Below are positions 45,253 through 56,254 of a stretch of DNA of 64,000 nucleotides, piece after piece (the stretch's first letter is position 1; each line of letters starts with the position of its first letter). The DNA is taken from contig NW_025954989.1 in NCBI RefSeq assembly GCF_022376445.1, forward strand, positions 310,001 through 374,000, given 5' to 3'. Under the pieces are notes generated by a model. That model was not told the DNA's origin. It worked only from the letters and a program-made list of their open reading frames with translations, and did not search any database. Position numbers and translations under genes: made by a program. Source of the DNA: Fomitopsis serialis. Lineage: Eukaryota > Basidiomycota > Agaricomycetes > Polyporales > Fomitopsidaceae.

Positions 45253-46045
45253 ATGATGACCGTGTCGATGTCCACTCACACGACGCCTTCCGGTAAGTAC
45301 TCTCAAAGTTGCCATTCCGTAAGCTGCCACAATGTCATGCAGGTTACCTCCTTCCCTCAATACACTCGATGCCGCCGTTCTTCACGTCCGTTTTAGTTTA
45401 CGATGGCAATCCACGTGGCCATTGACGCTGTTTTCGCAGACAGCAACCAAATCCCGCCACACAAGCGACCGTCACCGAGAACTGGACGCGACTGATCCTC
45501 TCCTACGCACGACATCGCAAGTTATTCTATCTGCGCGTAGAGGATGCGGAGACGAAGGGAAGCGAATGGGACGAGATTTTGAGGAACGAGAGGATCAACC
45601 GTGCGTTATGTGATACTGCGCTGCGATGGGCTTTGACCGTATCATGCAGGACGGCTTATGCCATCACATCTGTCCTTCATCATGGCGGATATGGTATCCA
45701 AGAACCTCGCGATATACGAACCTCCCAAACAGACACGAACAGTGCTTCTGCACTGGCGACTACCAGAAGAGTGGGCCGAGGTCCTGCATGAATGGGTATG
45801 TCGCGGTGCACTGTTTGAAGGCTTGATCTGACGAAGCCCCGCTAGGCCTCGTCGACAGCTCAACTCAATACCATCCTCACTTCTATGAGATCATCGAGCC
45901 GCCAGTGCCATCGCCTCTGTCCGGGATCCCGGCAACCCTTTTGCGCCGTGCCGTAAGCATCCTCACGAAGACGAACCGCGCACAGATCATAGCGGTAGCG
46001 GACGGCGAAGGTGTCCGGTTCTTGCCCGGTAACCCGGCGAAATAA
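45253..46045 (+). CDS. VPS25: ESCRT-II subunit Vps25
   Basis: Winged-helix subunit of ESCRT-II, which sorts ubiquitinated cargo into multivesicular bodies at endosomes. Exons 45253-45292, 45343-45385, 45440-45600, 45650-45795 and 45846-46045. The family landmarks run in order: GYLLPSIHSMPPFFT, QPNPATQATVTENWTRLILS, RHRKLFYLRVEDAETKGSEW, RRLMPSHLSFIMADMVSKNL and TVLLHWRLPEEWAEVLHEW, the tryptophan-rich segment of the second winged helix. In the last exon the reading ILT-F-YEIIEPPVPSP requires one more T at 45881 (ACT TTC written as ACTTC). With that base the total is exactly 197 codons, 196 residues, normal for the family. Translation may instead start at the third ATG (45268). Confidence 0.9.
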
Positions 46046-46286
46046 ATATGAAGTTTAGATCCGTGGGCGTGACTGTACACTACTGTACATCTAGTTGTCC
46101 TCTAGACCTCTAACGACCCCGAGATGCCCGACAGTGTATGAAATCTATGTGACGCACGCCTGCGCTCGTCGGTGAGTGCCCGCACGCACTGTATGTCGCT
46201 AACACATCAGCGTAGCGGTTGCGCTGACTCCCGAACGAACGCAAACTCGCGCGACTGCAGTGCGGCCGACCACCTTCCGAGCCCGG

Positions 46287-48101
46287 TCACTCCTGGACCT
46301 TGCGCCTTGTGATAGCCATCATGACGCTGCCGAGGCTGGCGGCCACCGTGCACGTCCCGACGAAGACTTCCAGAGCCTTGAACCCGTAGCCCCCGTACAT
46401 GGAGCCAGCGCTTTCGGTCGTTTCCCCGACGCCGTAGAGGACACCGGAGACGAGGGGTCCAGCCACGACGGCGATGCCCCGGATGAAGAAGATGCATGCC
46501 CAGATGATACTCGACTGCTCTGGCTTGTTGCCTGCACAGTCGCTCGCGGACGCCGGTCCCAGTGCGTTGTAGCCTCCCATCTAGGGGCAGTGGGGAAAGT
46601 GCCATGAGTGATCGCGGGAGGACTGATACGAGTGGCCATGAACTCACAAAACCACCATATATGATGACGAAGAGGAATATTAATGTCAGTTCCCGCGCGA
46701 AACCCCACAGGAGGAACACTGCAAGTCCGCTGACGAGCGTGCTGCCTGCCATCATCCATGCGTAGGAGAACCTGTCACAAAGATGTCCCATGACGACCTG
46801 GCATACGGTGCCGGAGGAGTTGAAGATGGCGAGGACTATCGAGGCCGACAGGGGTGTCGAGATGACCTTCGTGAACGTGGCTATGTAGAGGGACACTGAA
46901 TAGAAGGACATCGCGTGCATGATCGTACAGATGCTCTAAGAGAAGGTGAGCTCATCGTTGTATTTGATGAGCAGCACTTACGAGGAGCCAAAATAGTGTG
47001 GACTTGAGGAAGTGCATCTGTGGAGGAATGAAGCGCGGTCTCTGTCCCCTCGGGAACTTCGGCACCGGCAGTCGGGGCTGCATCCCAAACTTGCGACGCC
47101 TACTATGACCAATGTCACGAGCGCCCAAATCCGGAGCGTCCAGCGGAAACCATATCGCTCGAGGAGCGCCTGAAAGAGGAATGGAAACGCGAACCCTGGT
47201 GTATACCCTGACATCAGCCCATCGAATGGCCGAAAGTGATTTAGAGTGCGTACCCCCAAAGCCGGACCCAGAAAATATGATGCCAGTTGCGAGACCGCGC
47301 CTTCGGTGAAACCATTGCGGTAGCAGGACGAGGATGGGATAGTATAGGAAGCCTCCGGCGATGCCGAAGATCACGCCTTGTAACATGATGAGGTGCGATA
47401 TCTTACGCGGTGAGTGAGCAACGACGTTGGGGAATTGTGTACGGATTAGCTACCTGGCTAACGAAGCTCGCCAGTAACAGACAGAGAGTTGCAACCCCCA
47501 GTGCCACCCAGACGCTTCGTTTTAGTAGATCGGGATATCGTTCGAAGAACAACGACAGTAACAATGTCTGTGCGGAACCAATGAAACCTCTCTGAGAGTT
47601 GCAATGAACAGAGAACACACCTCTCCGTACTGGATGGCTATTGCGCTTGTTCCGACCGCGGCGATACTAACTGTAGAGAACTCTGGAACGGTGGGTTGGA
47701 GGTGTAGTAGTCTGTCTCGGAAGCTCAACAAATCGTCTGCAACGAGCGAGGGGTCAGACGCATGCCTTGGAAGATGCCGTAACTGAAGAAGAACTATCCA
47801 ATTTTTAGCATTGCGAGGAGCACGCATACACTGCGGGGACAGACCTGAATTCATAGCCCCAGATCATCACCTCCACCATGAAGGCAGAGGCGACGAAACG
47901 CCAGGCCCTCCAGCCTCCATCAATAGCGGGCAGTTCCTGGACGTTGGCGGTCTCTTCGGCATGGCTTGTGATGGTCCCCATACACGTGCTGGACTCTCGG
48001 AGGTGCTGTCGATCACTCGCTGTCTCCTCCGAGCCGCATCCACTCTCCAGTATAACCGAAGTCAGTTCGATCGGGCATTCTGAACGGTCGAGTTGGGTCA
48101 T
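46287..48101 (-). CDS. MFS permease, monocarboxylate transporter-like, with one-base frame breaks
   Basis: Plasma-membrane permease of the major facilitator superfamily, MCT/Mch-like. A hydrophilic N-terminus (start MTQLDRSECPIELTSVILES at 48101) leads to the family's opening motif AIDGGWRAWRFVASAFMVEV. Following spans include TVSIAAVGTSAIAIQYGE, FIGSAQTLLLSLFFERYPDL, GIAGGFLYYPILVLLPQWFH, RRRGLATGIIFSGSGFGG and MSFYSVSLYIATFTKVISTP, ending with MGGYNALGPASASDCAG and a last span at 46287-46580. The reading loses frame near 47675 (after NPPFQSSL) and near 47105 (before GMQPRLPVPKFPRGQ), each as one missing base. One intron near 47790 seems to start with GC rather than GT. Substrate is unknown. 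A decayed copy lies immediately upstream. Confidence 0.82.
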
Positions 48102-48686
48102 TTGTGAGGATGTTAGTCGCAAGTACTAGCAGTGGGAGCTAAGTAGCCTGGGCGAAGTCGCCGATCCACTTCTTATTGCTGCTGCTGGGACGGTCTGCGG
48201 AATATCTGGTGTTCCAGTAGGAGCTGACTCACCCCTACATGACGTTCCGATCGATCAGAGTTACGAGCTCCGGGCCTCGTTCCCGCCAGCTTCCGGTGCT
48301 AAACCTGACGCCAACGTATTCTAATTCCACAACGAAGTGATCAAGTTCGGTCTAGAGCGCACCCAGTAGTTGTGGGCGTCCTGTGTACATAATGCTGACT
48401 ACATGAAGACACGACTTGCTTGATTCGTACGTGATGCCGTAGGCGAGCTGCATAAATATGTTTCTGAAGCAGTTGTTCGAGAAGGACACGCGTTAAATGA
48501 AACGGCGAATTCCTTTCCTACCGGCGACGAAACAGAACATCAGTTTGTGTGGATGGCCTGCTCATGACTCGGAAAGTCTCGTGAACTCGCTCGCCCAATG
48601 CAATGAAATCGCCCACTAACTGCTAGTCTCCTGAGTGAGTCTGAACGTCACGGCCAGGCCTCCTGCTCATGATTCTTGCCTGAACC

Positions 48687-49960
48687 CTAAGCTTTGTCAT
48701 CGTCAAAAGGACGCTCACAAGAATCGCCGCCATAGCATACGAGAGTCCGACTCTTAAGTCGTTCCCCCGAAGCGCATGTCTGAACCGAGTGAGGAGGCTC
48801 TGCCGGTATCGTACAGACTTCTACGATCAGCAGGTCGATCACGACAGCGATACCGCGGGCAACGTAATTGCTTGCCCGGATGACGCTGATTTGCTCTGAC
48901 TTATATTCGATGCAATCATTCATGGTCAGGGGTCCGGCTGATTTGTAACCTCCCATCTATTTAGGTGCGCTGGGGGTATATGGAATGAGAAACGGTCCAG
49001 GCGTAGGAGAAAAAACACGCGTACTCACCAGTTGGCCAAATACGACCGCAAATGTGAAGACAACCCCAGTTGTGTGCGCGAGTCCCCAGAAGAGGAATAC
49101 GAAGAGCCCATTCACAAATTCATGACCCACGCATGTGCGACACGATACTGCCGCCGTCGCCTGTTTAGACCTTAGCTATCCTCGTTTGTTCAATCCGTCA
49201 TAGGGTTTCGCCCTCCAGCGGACTCAAATGATCGTTGAGATGAGAAAAAAATAAAACCGAGAGGACGCAATCTTACAGTGGTCGACGTTGACTCTGATCG
49301 GTGATCCTGGGTAATATCCGAAGAACAATAGCATTCAAGTTGCAAATCTCATACCTCGCCAAACTGCACGGCAACTGAGAGCGTGCCAATAGCGACAGTT
49401 GTGACACCAGAGGCGTCCTTGAGCAGTGTTAGAAGTGTAGTAATAGTCTGGACAAATTGGCATCAGACGCGTCCGAGTTTCCTGGCATGCTGGAGTCTAC
49501 TTACCTTGGAAGATAAGTACTGTCGCTGAAGTTGTTGATATTAAAATGAGTGAGTGGGTTCGCGTATAGGATTTTTGAACACAGACCGGAACTGGAAGCC
49601 TCAACAATCAGAATGAGCACGAACCTCGAGGCCGTGAATCGCCAGGCCGGGCCTCAGGCCTCAGGCTCAGGGCCAGCCACCGTCAATAATAGGTTTGAGC
49701 TCCTGCACATAATCCGGGTTAGGTTCTCCACTATTCAGATTCAGCCTGGGACCCGAGTGCTCACTAGGTACATAGGTCTTATGCCAGACTGCCAGTTCTC
49801 AGGCGCGACGCCGAGCCGTTTGTTCAGCCTCCTGCTCTTCGCCCGGTCTCGCGACATTGACCCTCGGTGGTTTCTGTCGTCTTTGTGTCCATGCGATCCG
49901 GGCCATGTCAACAGTTACTACTGTCAGTGCCGAAGGTGGCTTCTGGAAATTACAGCCAAC
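48687..49960 (-). pseudogene. Decayed tandem copy of the MFS permease
   Basis: On the same strand as the intact permease, pieces of the same protein occur in the same order but without an open reading. From the N-terminal end: a PIIDGGW motif near 49690 followed by stops; YYTSN and VAIGTLSVAVQFGE near 49375-49440 (compare IAAVGTSAIAIQYGE); VNGLFVFLFWGLAHTTGVVF near 49040-49115 (compare SGLAVFLLWGFARELT); and MGGYKSAGPLTMNDCIEYKS with IRASNYVARGIAVVIDLLIV at 48800-48956 (compare MGGYNALGPASASDC and FFIRGIAVVAGPLV). Most of the middle spans are missing. The similarity is low enough to make this an old duplication. The bounds are those of the recognisable pieces. Confidence 0.75.
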
Positions 49961-50483
49961 TGCTGAAGCTTGAAGAATGGGCAATGCGAAAGACCATTAG
50001 TTGAGTGGCGTAACAGGATTTCAACGAACCTCGTTCAACGAAGACAGAGACTCCGACTGACTCCGTGCCTTCAATTGATCGCAATCGAGATCCATGCAGA
50101 CACGATGTGCCGTGTTCGGCCGGTGCGGGGACAGCGATCGCGAGGGTGAATGCCAGCTGTCTCGACTCTCGATACTAAGTCGCTTTGATTAACATACAGC
50201 GATGCGTTCCACTGCAAGACATAAAAAGGAGCAACATTTTAGGGAAGCATATCAGCTAGCATACTATGTAGGAGTGATTGAGGTGTGTAGTGTGGTGACG
50301 CGGTGACGATGATGGTGATGTGTGTTAATAAGGTACGTATGTATGCGTAAGGTAAGTAATACGGCGCGCGAACAAGCTGACCCCGAACCAGGAAACACCA
50401 ATGCTCAGTCCATTCTCACAATATCCCTTTGAATGAACCCACGAACAACTGGCTCAGCCAGAGTCGACGCTCGCAATTTTCAA
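49961..50483. other. Intergenic region
   Basis: About 520 bases upstream of the MFS pseudogene and downstream of the minus-strand RING gene. From 50275 to 50345 the sequence is a GT/GA-rich low-complexity stretch (GTGTGTAGTGTGGTGACG and similar). No gene was seen. Confidence 0.5.
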
Positions 50484-51639
50484 TCAGTCGTCCTCCGAGT
50501 CGGCGAAGATGTCGACAGAACTGCCGGACCTAAAGTCTACGCTGCTGCTCAGCGTGCGGTTGGATTCGGGCGAGAAGAGGTCGCCCATCGGGAGGCCGGA
50601 CCGCTGGGGCCCCGCGCTGCGAGGGCTGCGAGGACCTGAGGAGCCCACACTTGAACCTAGCGCCGAACTTGCCGACCGTTCCTCTGGCGTGCCAAGAATC
50701 CTGCGCCCAGCATGCTCGAGCGACAGGAGGACCGAGGCGCGCCCCTTTTTGAAGACAGCGGGACGAGCGAGTGGTGCGACAGATACTGCTTTGGCTGGGT
50801 CGAACGGGGAGCCAAGCAGACGTGGCCGCTTGGGGATGCGCAACACTGGTCGGTCGGCATGGATGGTGGGTTCGCCAAAGCGGAAGAGATGCGAAGAGCT
50901 GGCGCTGGATGACGACGAGATAGTCGAGCTGTCCAGTGCTGCCTGATTGCTCTTGCGTTTCGTCACCAGTTGAGGAACGCTATTATCGCGGCCGCGACGG
51001 TCAGCCTCGTGCGGCAACCACAAGTCGTTTACCACTCACGTCTCCTTCTGCGCCTTATATCTCCTTTTGACTTCCTCGTACTTCTTTCTCAGCTCCTGCA
51101 TGTCCTTCTTCAGACGCTCGCTCTCCATCCTCGCATCGCGCTCTCCTTCGGCATGCTTCGAGGACGCCGCCATTGAGGACTCACAGCGCTCCATGAGGAG
51201 CAGCTTGTCCTTCTCCAGGCTTTTGACACGCTCCTCGAGCCGCGTCACATTCGCCTTGAGAGCCTGGGTTGACTCGGTGGGAGCATCGACGAAGACGCGT
51301 CGGACACTCGGGATTATGAATCTGTGGAACTTTGCAGGGACAAAACGAAGGTCGGGTAGTGCTGTTGACGCGTCACACAGTCAGTTAACGTTCAGGAACA
51401 GGCCGCGACACGCGTACCGACGGGGAAGGCCGCGCGACACGAAGGACAGGACGCGGTAATCGCGTCAGAACTGGCCTCGACGTGCGCAACGAGACACTTT
51501 TCACAGTGAAGGTGACCTGAGGCGCATATATGTCAGCACTGGGCACGATAGGGACTGCACGACGCGGTCGCGTACCGCACGGAGTGGACACGGGGTTCTT
51601 GAGGTCGTCCAAGCAGATCCCACAGGAGCCCTCGGCCAT
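50484..51639 (-). CDS. RING-finger coiled-coil protein (probable E3 ubiquitin ligase)
   Basis: Exons 51576-51639, 51418-51516, 51040-51361 and 50484-50979 join exactly to 326 residues. The C3HC4 RING is at the extreme N-terminus: CGICLDDLKNPVSTPCGHLH, CEKCLVAHVEAS and CPSCRAAFP, with all eight ligands present. It is followed by a short linker (LPDLRFVPAKFHRFIIPSVR), about 70 residues of coiled coil (RLEERVKSLEKDKLLLMERC, KKDMQELRKKYEEVKRRYKA) and a disordered Ser/Pro-rich C-terminus ending SVDIFADSEDD. Such RING plus coiled-coil proteins are usually E3 ligases; the target is unknown. A RING gene of similar plan lies head-to-head at 52485, so the two share an 845-base upstream region. Confidence 0.88.
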
Positions 51640-52484
51640 CTTGACAAGGGTAAACCACGGGAAGTGGTGGAGAGCTCAAGGATCTGCTGGGTGCGGCGCA
51701 GGGGAGATGGGTGTTGTGGATGAAGGTTCGCATCGGGTCGCGTCGGCGGAGACGCGGGTCGCGTTGTTTGGCGTTGTGTGGGCGCGATGCGTGAGTCACG
51801 TGGACGCGACACGGCCACGACGCGCGACGCGGTCCCGCCTTCTCTCGGCCGCGCCTCGGTCCACTCTACGGTGCTCTCGCTCAGCCGCCTCTCAGCTCGC
51901 CCAGTCCGCCTACGAAATTCAGTCTGCGCGCCGCGATGAGGCCGTGCTGTCAGGCCTGTCCGTCTCACGTCGCACAGGCAGGCTTCAGTCACGGACATTC
52001 AGGTTTGCAGCCCTCCCTCTCGCGCTGCCCGCTTCGCTCGATCCGCTGCCGACGGACAGCTGGCCCGCGCAGTGTTGGGCGGCAGGAAACATGGGTGTAT
52101 TAAGGAAATTGACCGGATGGTAACAGACATGACAGGGCCGAGTCAATTGGGCTCGATCAATAAGCTCCATCCCGGCGTGACAGCGCACAGGAACTCTCCC
52201 CCGGACAAACCATTCCACCATTTGTCTCCGGCGTTCGATCCAGTTCTCCCTTCGCACTGGAAATCTCGAACTGCCCATCGCACAGACCCGCTATCGCAGT
52301 TGCCTCTATGAGGATGTGTGCGACTGCCGTCCGGTAGGCTTCGGAAAGCGCTTTCCTGCTGCCTCCGCGAGCCCCAGTCGCTATAAAGCATGCTGGGACG
52401 AGGACGCGAGCACATCATACCCTGACATCCTTGCTTTCAAAGCTCTTCGCCCACGTTATACCTACTAGCTGCGCCTAGACCGGC
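51640..52484. promoter_or_regulatory. Divergent upstream region between two RING genes
   Basis: 845 b between outward-facing start codons. The half nearest the minus-strand gene (51640-52060) is GC-rich with several ACGCG words and open but featureless frames. The half nearest 52485 is more even. Each gene probably has its own promoter. No RNA gene or repeat was recognised. Confidence 0.4.
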
Positions 52485-53486
52485 ATGCCCACTTGCATCA
52501 TCTGCCTGGAGGTCCTCAAGGACCCGGCCGCCTTACCTTGCGGTGAGCACCAAGCACCCACAGTTCCGAATAGTTCGCTGAGACCTACCTACAAGGTCAC
52601 GTATTCTGTTACTCATGCATCGTCAAGATAGTCCGGAGTATAACTCCATATACCACCCACCACTTCTGTCCGACTTGCCGGCATCCCTACACAGTCTGTG
52701 AGCTTCTCCCTACCCCGCGTACAAGGCACCGACACTCACATTCATCTAGCGCACGTCGATCCTAACCTGGTCCCGCATCACCTCCAACCACATGTCTCCC
52801 CCGCCGTCCGCAAGCTTCACCTCGAATACAGCGCCCCGAATGCGCCGACGTCAGCTGCACAGTCAGCCGCCATGGAGCGCGATCGCTTGTACGCGGAAGT
52901 CGCTTCGCTCAAGGCGTGCTCTGTCGTCTGGCGCAAGCGCGCCGCGGTGCATGCTGCGGCCACGCTGGGCGTAATCGGCCTGGCCCGGATGGCACGCGAT
53001 ACCGCGATGAAGATGAAGACGGAGCGCGATGACCTCGAGGCGAAGTATCTCGCGCTGCAGAAGAAGTTCGAGGAGTCACAGTAAGTAACAGAGTCTTCTC
53101 AACGGCCTAAGAACTTGGCTCATGTGCCCTACAGACGGGCAGTCCCGACCCAGCCAGCCCCGCCGACGCTCCCCAAATTCTGTGACGTCTTCTGCGCAAC
53201 ACCGCTCCCTCTGTCGGCCGGGGACTCCCGCACAGCCTCGCGCTCATCCTTCCGCATGCCCTCCCCTTCGCCAAGCGAAGACAGTTACTGCTCCGACTGC
53301 GCCGAGTGCTCGCAGGGGAGCATCAAGCGGAAACGCGAGGAGCCCGATGAGGACGACGCGCCGCTCAGCCTGAAACGCACGCGTACCAACTCCTCCGGTT
53401 CATCGCCGTCCCCCCATTTTGCGAAGCTCGCGCTTGCGGAGAGCTTCGAGCGGAAGCCGTTGATATGCCCCGACATCAGTTACTGA
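52485..53486 (+). CDS. RING-finger coiled-coil protein (probable E3 ubiquitin ligase)
   Basis: Exons 52485-52542, 52596-52697, 52750-53080 and 53135-53486 join exactly to 280 residues. The N-terminal C3HC4 RING reads MPTCIICLEVLKDPAALPCG, HVFCYSCIVKIVRS and FCPTCRHPYT. Then come VDPNLVPHHLQPHVSPAVRK, a coiled coil broken by an Ala/Val-rich stretch (AAVHAAATLGVIGLARMARD, TERDDLEAKYLALQKKFEES) and a disordered C-terminus with a Cys-containing acidic patch (SEDSYCSDCAECSQG) and a basic run KRKREEPDEDDA. The first intron falls in both RING genes directly after the Cys codon of the C-G-H motif, supporting common descent of the divergent pair. Predicted E3 ligase; target unknown. Confidence 0.88.
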
Positions 53487-54092
53487 ACCTGCCGGTTCGC
53501 TGATATGCCACTACCGCAAGCGCGGCCTGTTCGATATTATCGTGACCGATTTCTTGACACATCTACCTTCCTCCCGCTCTCGTGTTTGCTTTGCCCATCT
53601 CCTGTTATTCTTATTCCGTTCCTCTGTATTTTGTGAACTGGACAGCGCATACTCACTGGCGTTGGTAGAACTTTGTGTTTGCAGCTGTATCCCCCACTCT
53701 GCCATCGCGTCCCGACCCTGACTTGTATTATAGGCTTTGTGTGTGTGTAAATGTAGGTGTAGGAATCCGAAGAAGAATGTATCGGGGATTCATACAGGCT
53801 ACGGGACGATGGACGAAGCCAAAATGTTTTACTTGACTTATCGTTAAGCTTGCCCTAGAACCCGGTGCGTTCCAAGATAGAGTTTGTGCGATTTCATGGC
53901 TTCTCTAAACAAAGTTCAAGCTCAGGCAGGGTAAATTCGCTGCGTTTGACTCATGTGGATCTGTTCACCTGCATGTTCAGAGTACGTGTACCTGACTCAT
54001 TACTGGCCAGCCTTGCGGCTTGTCTGGCTGAATCGAGCGATCTTGCCCGCAGAACCGAACATTCGCCAGGCGCACTCACGACGACAAACGAC
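53487..54092. other. Intergenic region
   Basis: About 600 bases: the 3' flank of the RING gene, including a GTGTGTGTG run near 53740, then the promoter and leader of the BTB gene. The open frame continues upstream of 54093 to 53865, but the protein-like part starts at the ATG at 54093. Confidence 0.5.
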
Positions 54093-55090
54093 ATGGTGGC
54101 CCAGGGTGCTACTCCTTCGTTCCTAGAGGATAGACCCCCAATTACCGATGCACCTCCCCCATTCAATAAACCCACGGCGGACGTCATTCTGCGTTCATCC
54201 GACTTCGTAGATTTCCATGTACGCAAGGGCATCCTCGCGGAAGCCTCCGATGTCTTCGATGTCATGTTTCTGTTGCCCCAACCGCCTGCCGTTGAAATCC
54301 TTGAGGACACTAGGAACGGCAAACCTGTCATCCTCTTCCGAGATGAGGAAAGTCGAACTCTGGAGAGGCTGCTCCGCCTCTGCTACCCAGGGAGAGCTCC
54401 GAGCATCGGAGACCTGGATGACCTACGTCCGGTCATACATGCTGCCGTCAAATACGACATGCCGGAGGTGCTGGAGGCACTCAAGGAAACCCTCCGCAGC
54501 TTCATGGACACCGTGCCCATCAGGGTGTACGCTATCGCCTTGATCTTCAAGTTCGAGGATGAGGCTAAGGCTGCAGCGAAAGCATCCCTGGCTTTCCCCG
54601 CAGAAGATGCGGACGCGCCGGAGCTGGCAGAGATCACTGGGAAGGCGTTCAACAACCTACTCAAATACCACAGGGCCTGTGGTGTTGTGGCTGCCCGTGT
54701 CGCGAATAATCCTTCATGGATACCGCTTCCCCGGGTCGACACTTGGTTCAACGCCGGCAGAAACCACAGTACTTGCGCGCGCGCGTACCACGGAGACATC
54801 TACGCTTCGGAGTGGTGGACGACTTACATGGCTGAGAGTGCGAGAATCTTGAAGACGACGCCCTCGGGTAGCGCCCTCCTGATGACTGGTCGGACCGACC
54901 AGGCTCTGAGGGATGCAGCGGGCTGTCTCGTGTGCAAGTATGTTGCGCCGGGACAGATGCGGGGGTTTATCCGGCTGTTCGCGGACGAGGTAGACAAGGC
55001 TATTGCTCAGGTTCGTCTTATAAGATCTGCGCCTCGCCGACAGCTCTATATCGCTAATGTACGGAACAGGTGTCCTTGGACATCGAGTGA
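54093..55090 (+). CDS. BTB/POZ-domain protein of the mushroom-expanded family
   Basis: Exons 54093-55010 and 55070-55090 give 312 residues. The BTB/POZ fold occupies about residues 25-130: FNKPTADVILRSSDFVDFHV, RKGILAEASDVFDVMFLLPQ, then ESRTLERLLRLCYPGRAP and VIHAAVKYDMPEVLEALKET. The remainder is helical with conserved-looking Cys and Trp residues (ARAYHGDIYASEWWTTYM, AAGCLVCKYVAPGQMRGFI), the layout of many agaricomycete BTB proteins, whose function is unknown but may include Cullin-3 adaptor roles. The second exon codes only VSLDIE plus stop; without it the frame would run to 55124. A related double-BTB gene is convergent at 57817. Confidence 0.85.
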
Positions 55091-55321
55091 TATCCGAGCC
55101 ATGTCCTGCATGAACAATGCATGACGAGGTCGATGATATGACTCAGAAATTGGCGGCGACGCAACGTGACTGTAGACGTACTACTTATCTAACAGTTGAG
55201 GCTTGTGGTACGACATGCGTGCATCTGCAGTATCATCGACCCCCTGTACTATATAGACCCTCATCATGCCACCACCCGAATCCCATGTCGCCTGGAGTTC
55301 CACGAGACGAACATCTACTCG

Positions 55322-56027
55322 ATGGCTCACTGCGGGGCCGGTAGTGTACTTGTTTTCTGCGATAATACCGCATGTAACATATGGAAGGGAGTGGCAGACT
55401 TCAGCAGGTACACAAGGTGCAATACAGATGACTACTGCGTGAGTACCATCACGGATCGCGGAGGCTGAGCTCGGAATTCTGATGCCATGCCTGCTGTCAA
55501 AAGAGTGCCAGAAACAGGCGTGGCCTTCGCACCGACCTGACTGCCGCAAGTCGCAAGAGCTCTGGCGTATGCTCAGCGACGAGGAGCGTGAGCTCTGGAA
55601 CGACCTCCAAAGCTGGGCGGCTCGTCCTCGGGAACCATTGTATCACGGCATACTCGCTGCGTTTGATCTGGGACGGCATCCTCAAGCAAACGAGATTCAC
55701 TGAGTGGGCGTCCACCTCGAGTGTTTGCTTTCCAAGTCGTCGCAGTTGAAGCTGTGGAATGGGACTCAGCAATCAATCCGCGGAAGCTATTCGTCAAGAT
55801 CTTTGATGCGATGACGAGGAAACGAGCGACGCTCGAATAGGAGGCGAAGACACTCGCGTAACGTCGTTCGCGGCATCGGGATGGTCGTGCTTTTCGTCCA
55901 CCTGGATCCTACCGGAACTATGGTCATGGACTTGCCTTATCGCATCCAGAGTGCAGACATACCAAGACATGTGTACGGTGCCGCCGACTGGAAGACATCC
56001 TTGGAGCGAGACTTGCGGAAGTATTAG
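55322..56027 (+). pseudogene. MYND zinc-finger gene, disrupted
   Basis: A MYND-type protein can be read only in pieces. ATG at 55322 begins MAHCGAGSVLVFCDNTACNI, then KGVADFSRYTRCNTDDYC with a GTGAGT donor at 55439. The finger resumes as KECQKQAWPSHRPDC near 55503, followed by SQELWRMLSDEERELWNDLQ, but no AG acceptor restores the phase. A stop after HPQANEIH (55701) is followed by a conserved-looking reading in another frame (PRVFAFQVVAVEAVEWDSAI, KLFVKIFDAMTRKRATLE) and, after a further shift, VVRGIGMVVLFVHLDPTGT to RDLRKY and a stop at 56027. The MYND pattern (CxxC, YC-x3-C, H-x3-C) is recognisable. It may be a true pseudogene or an intact gene with assembly errors. Confidence 0.65.
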
Positions 56028-56047
56028 GGAGGGGTATTAGGGAGGGG
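56022..56047. repeat. Short tandem repeat, 13 bp x 2
   Basis: TATTAGGGAGGGG occurs twice in a row, overlapping the presumed stop codon of the disrupted MYND gene. Confidence 0.8.
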
Positions 56048-56254
56048 CGAGTGCCGATTGCTGACGGGGAGTGCGACCTCACGTTGAGATACAGAACAAC
56101 GACATGGTGATGCTTTCCCGTCAACCGAGTCCTATCAGAATCCACTGAACCTTCAAGCAAGATAAGACCAGCAGTTCGAGATATTACAGATGCATCCCCG
56201 GGTCTCGTATCAAAAAAGCTACCCTTGATTCCTGAATAGTATGTTGGTGTCGAC

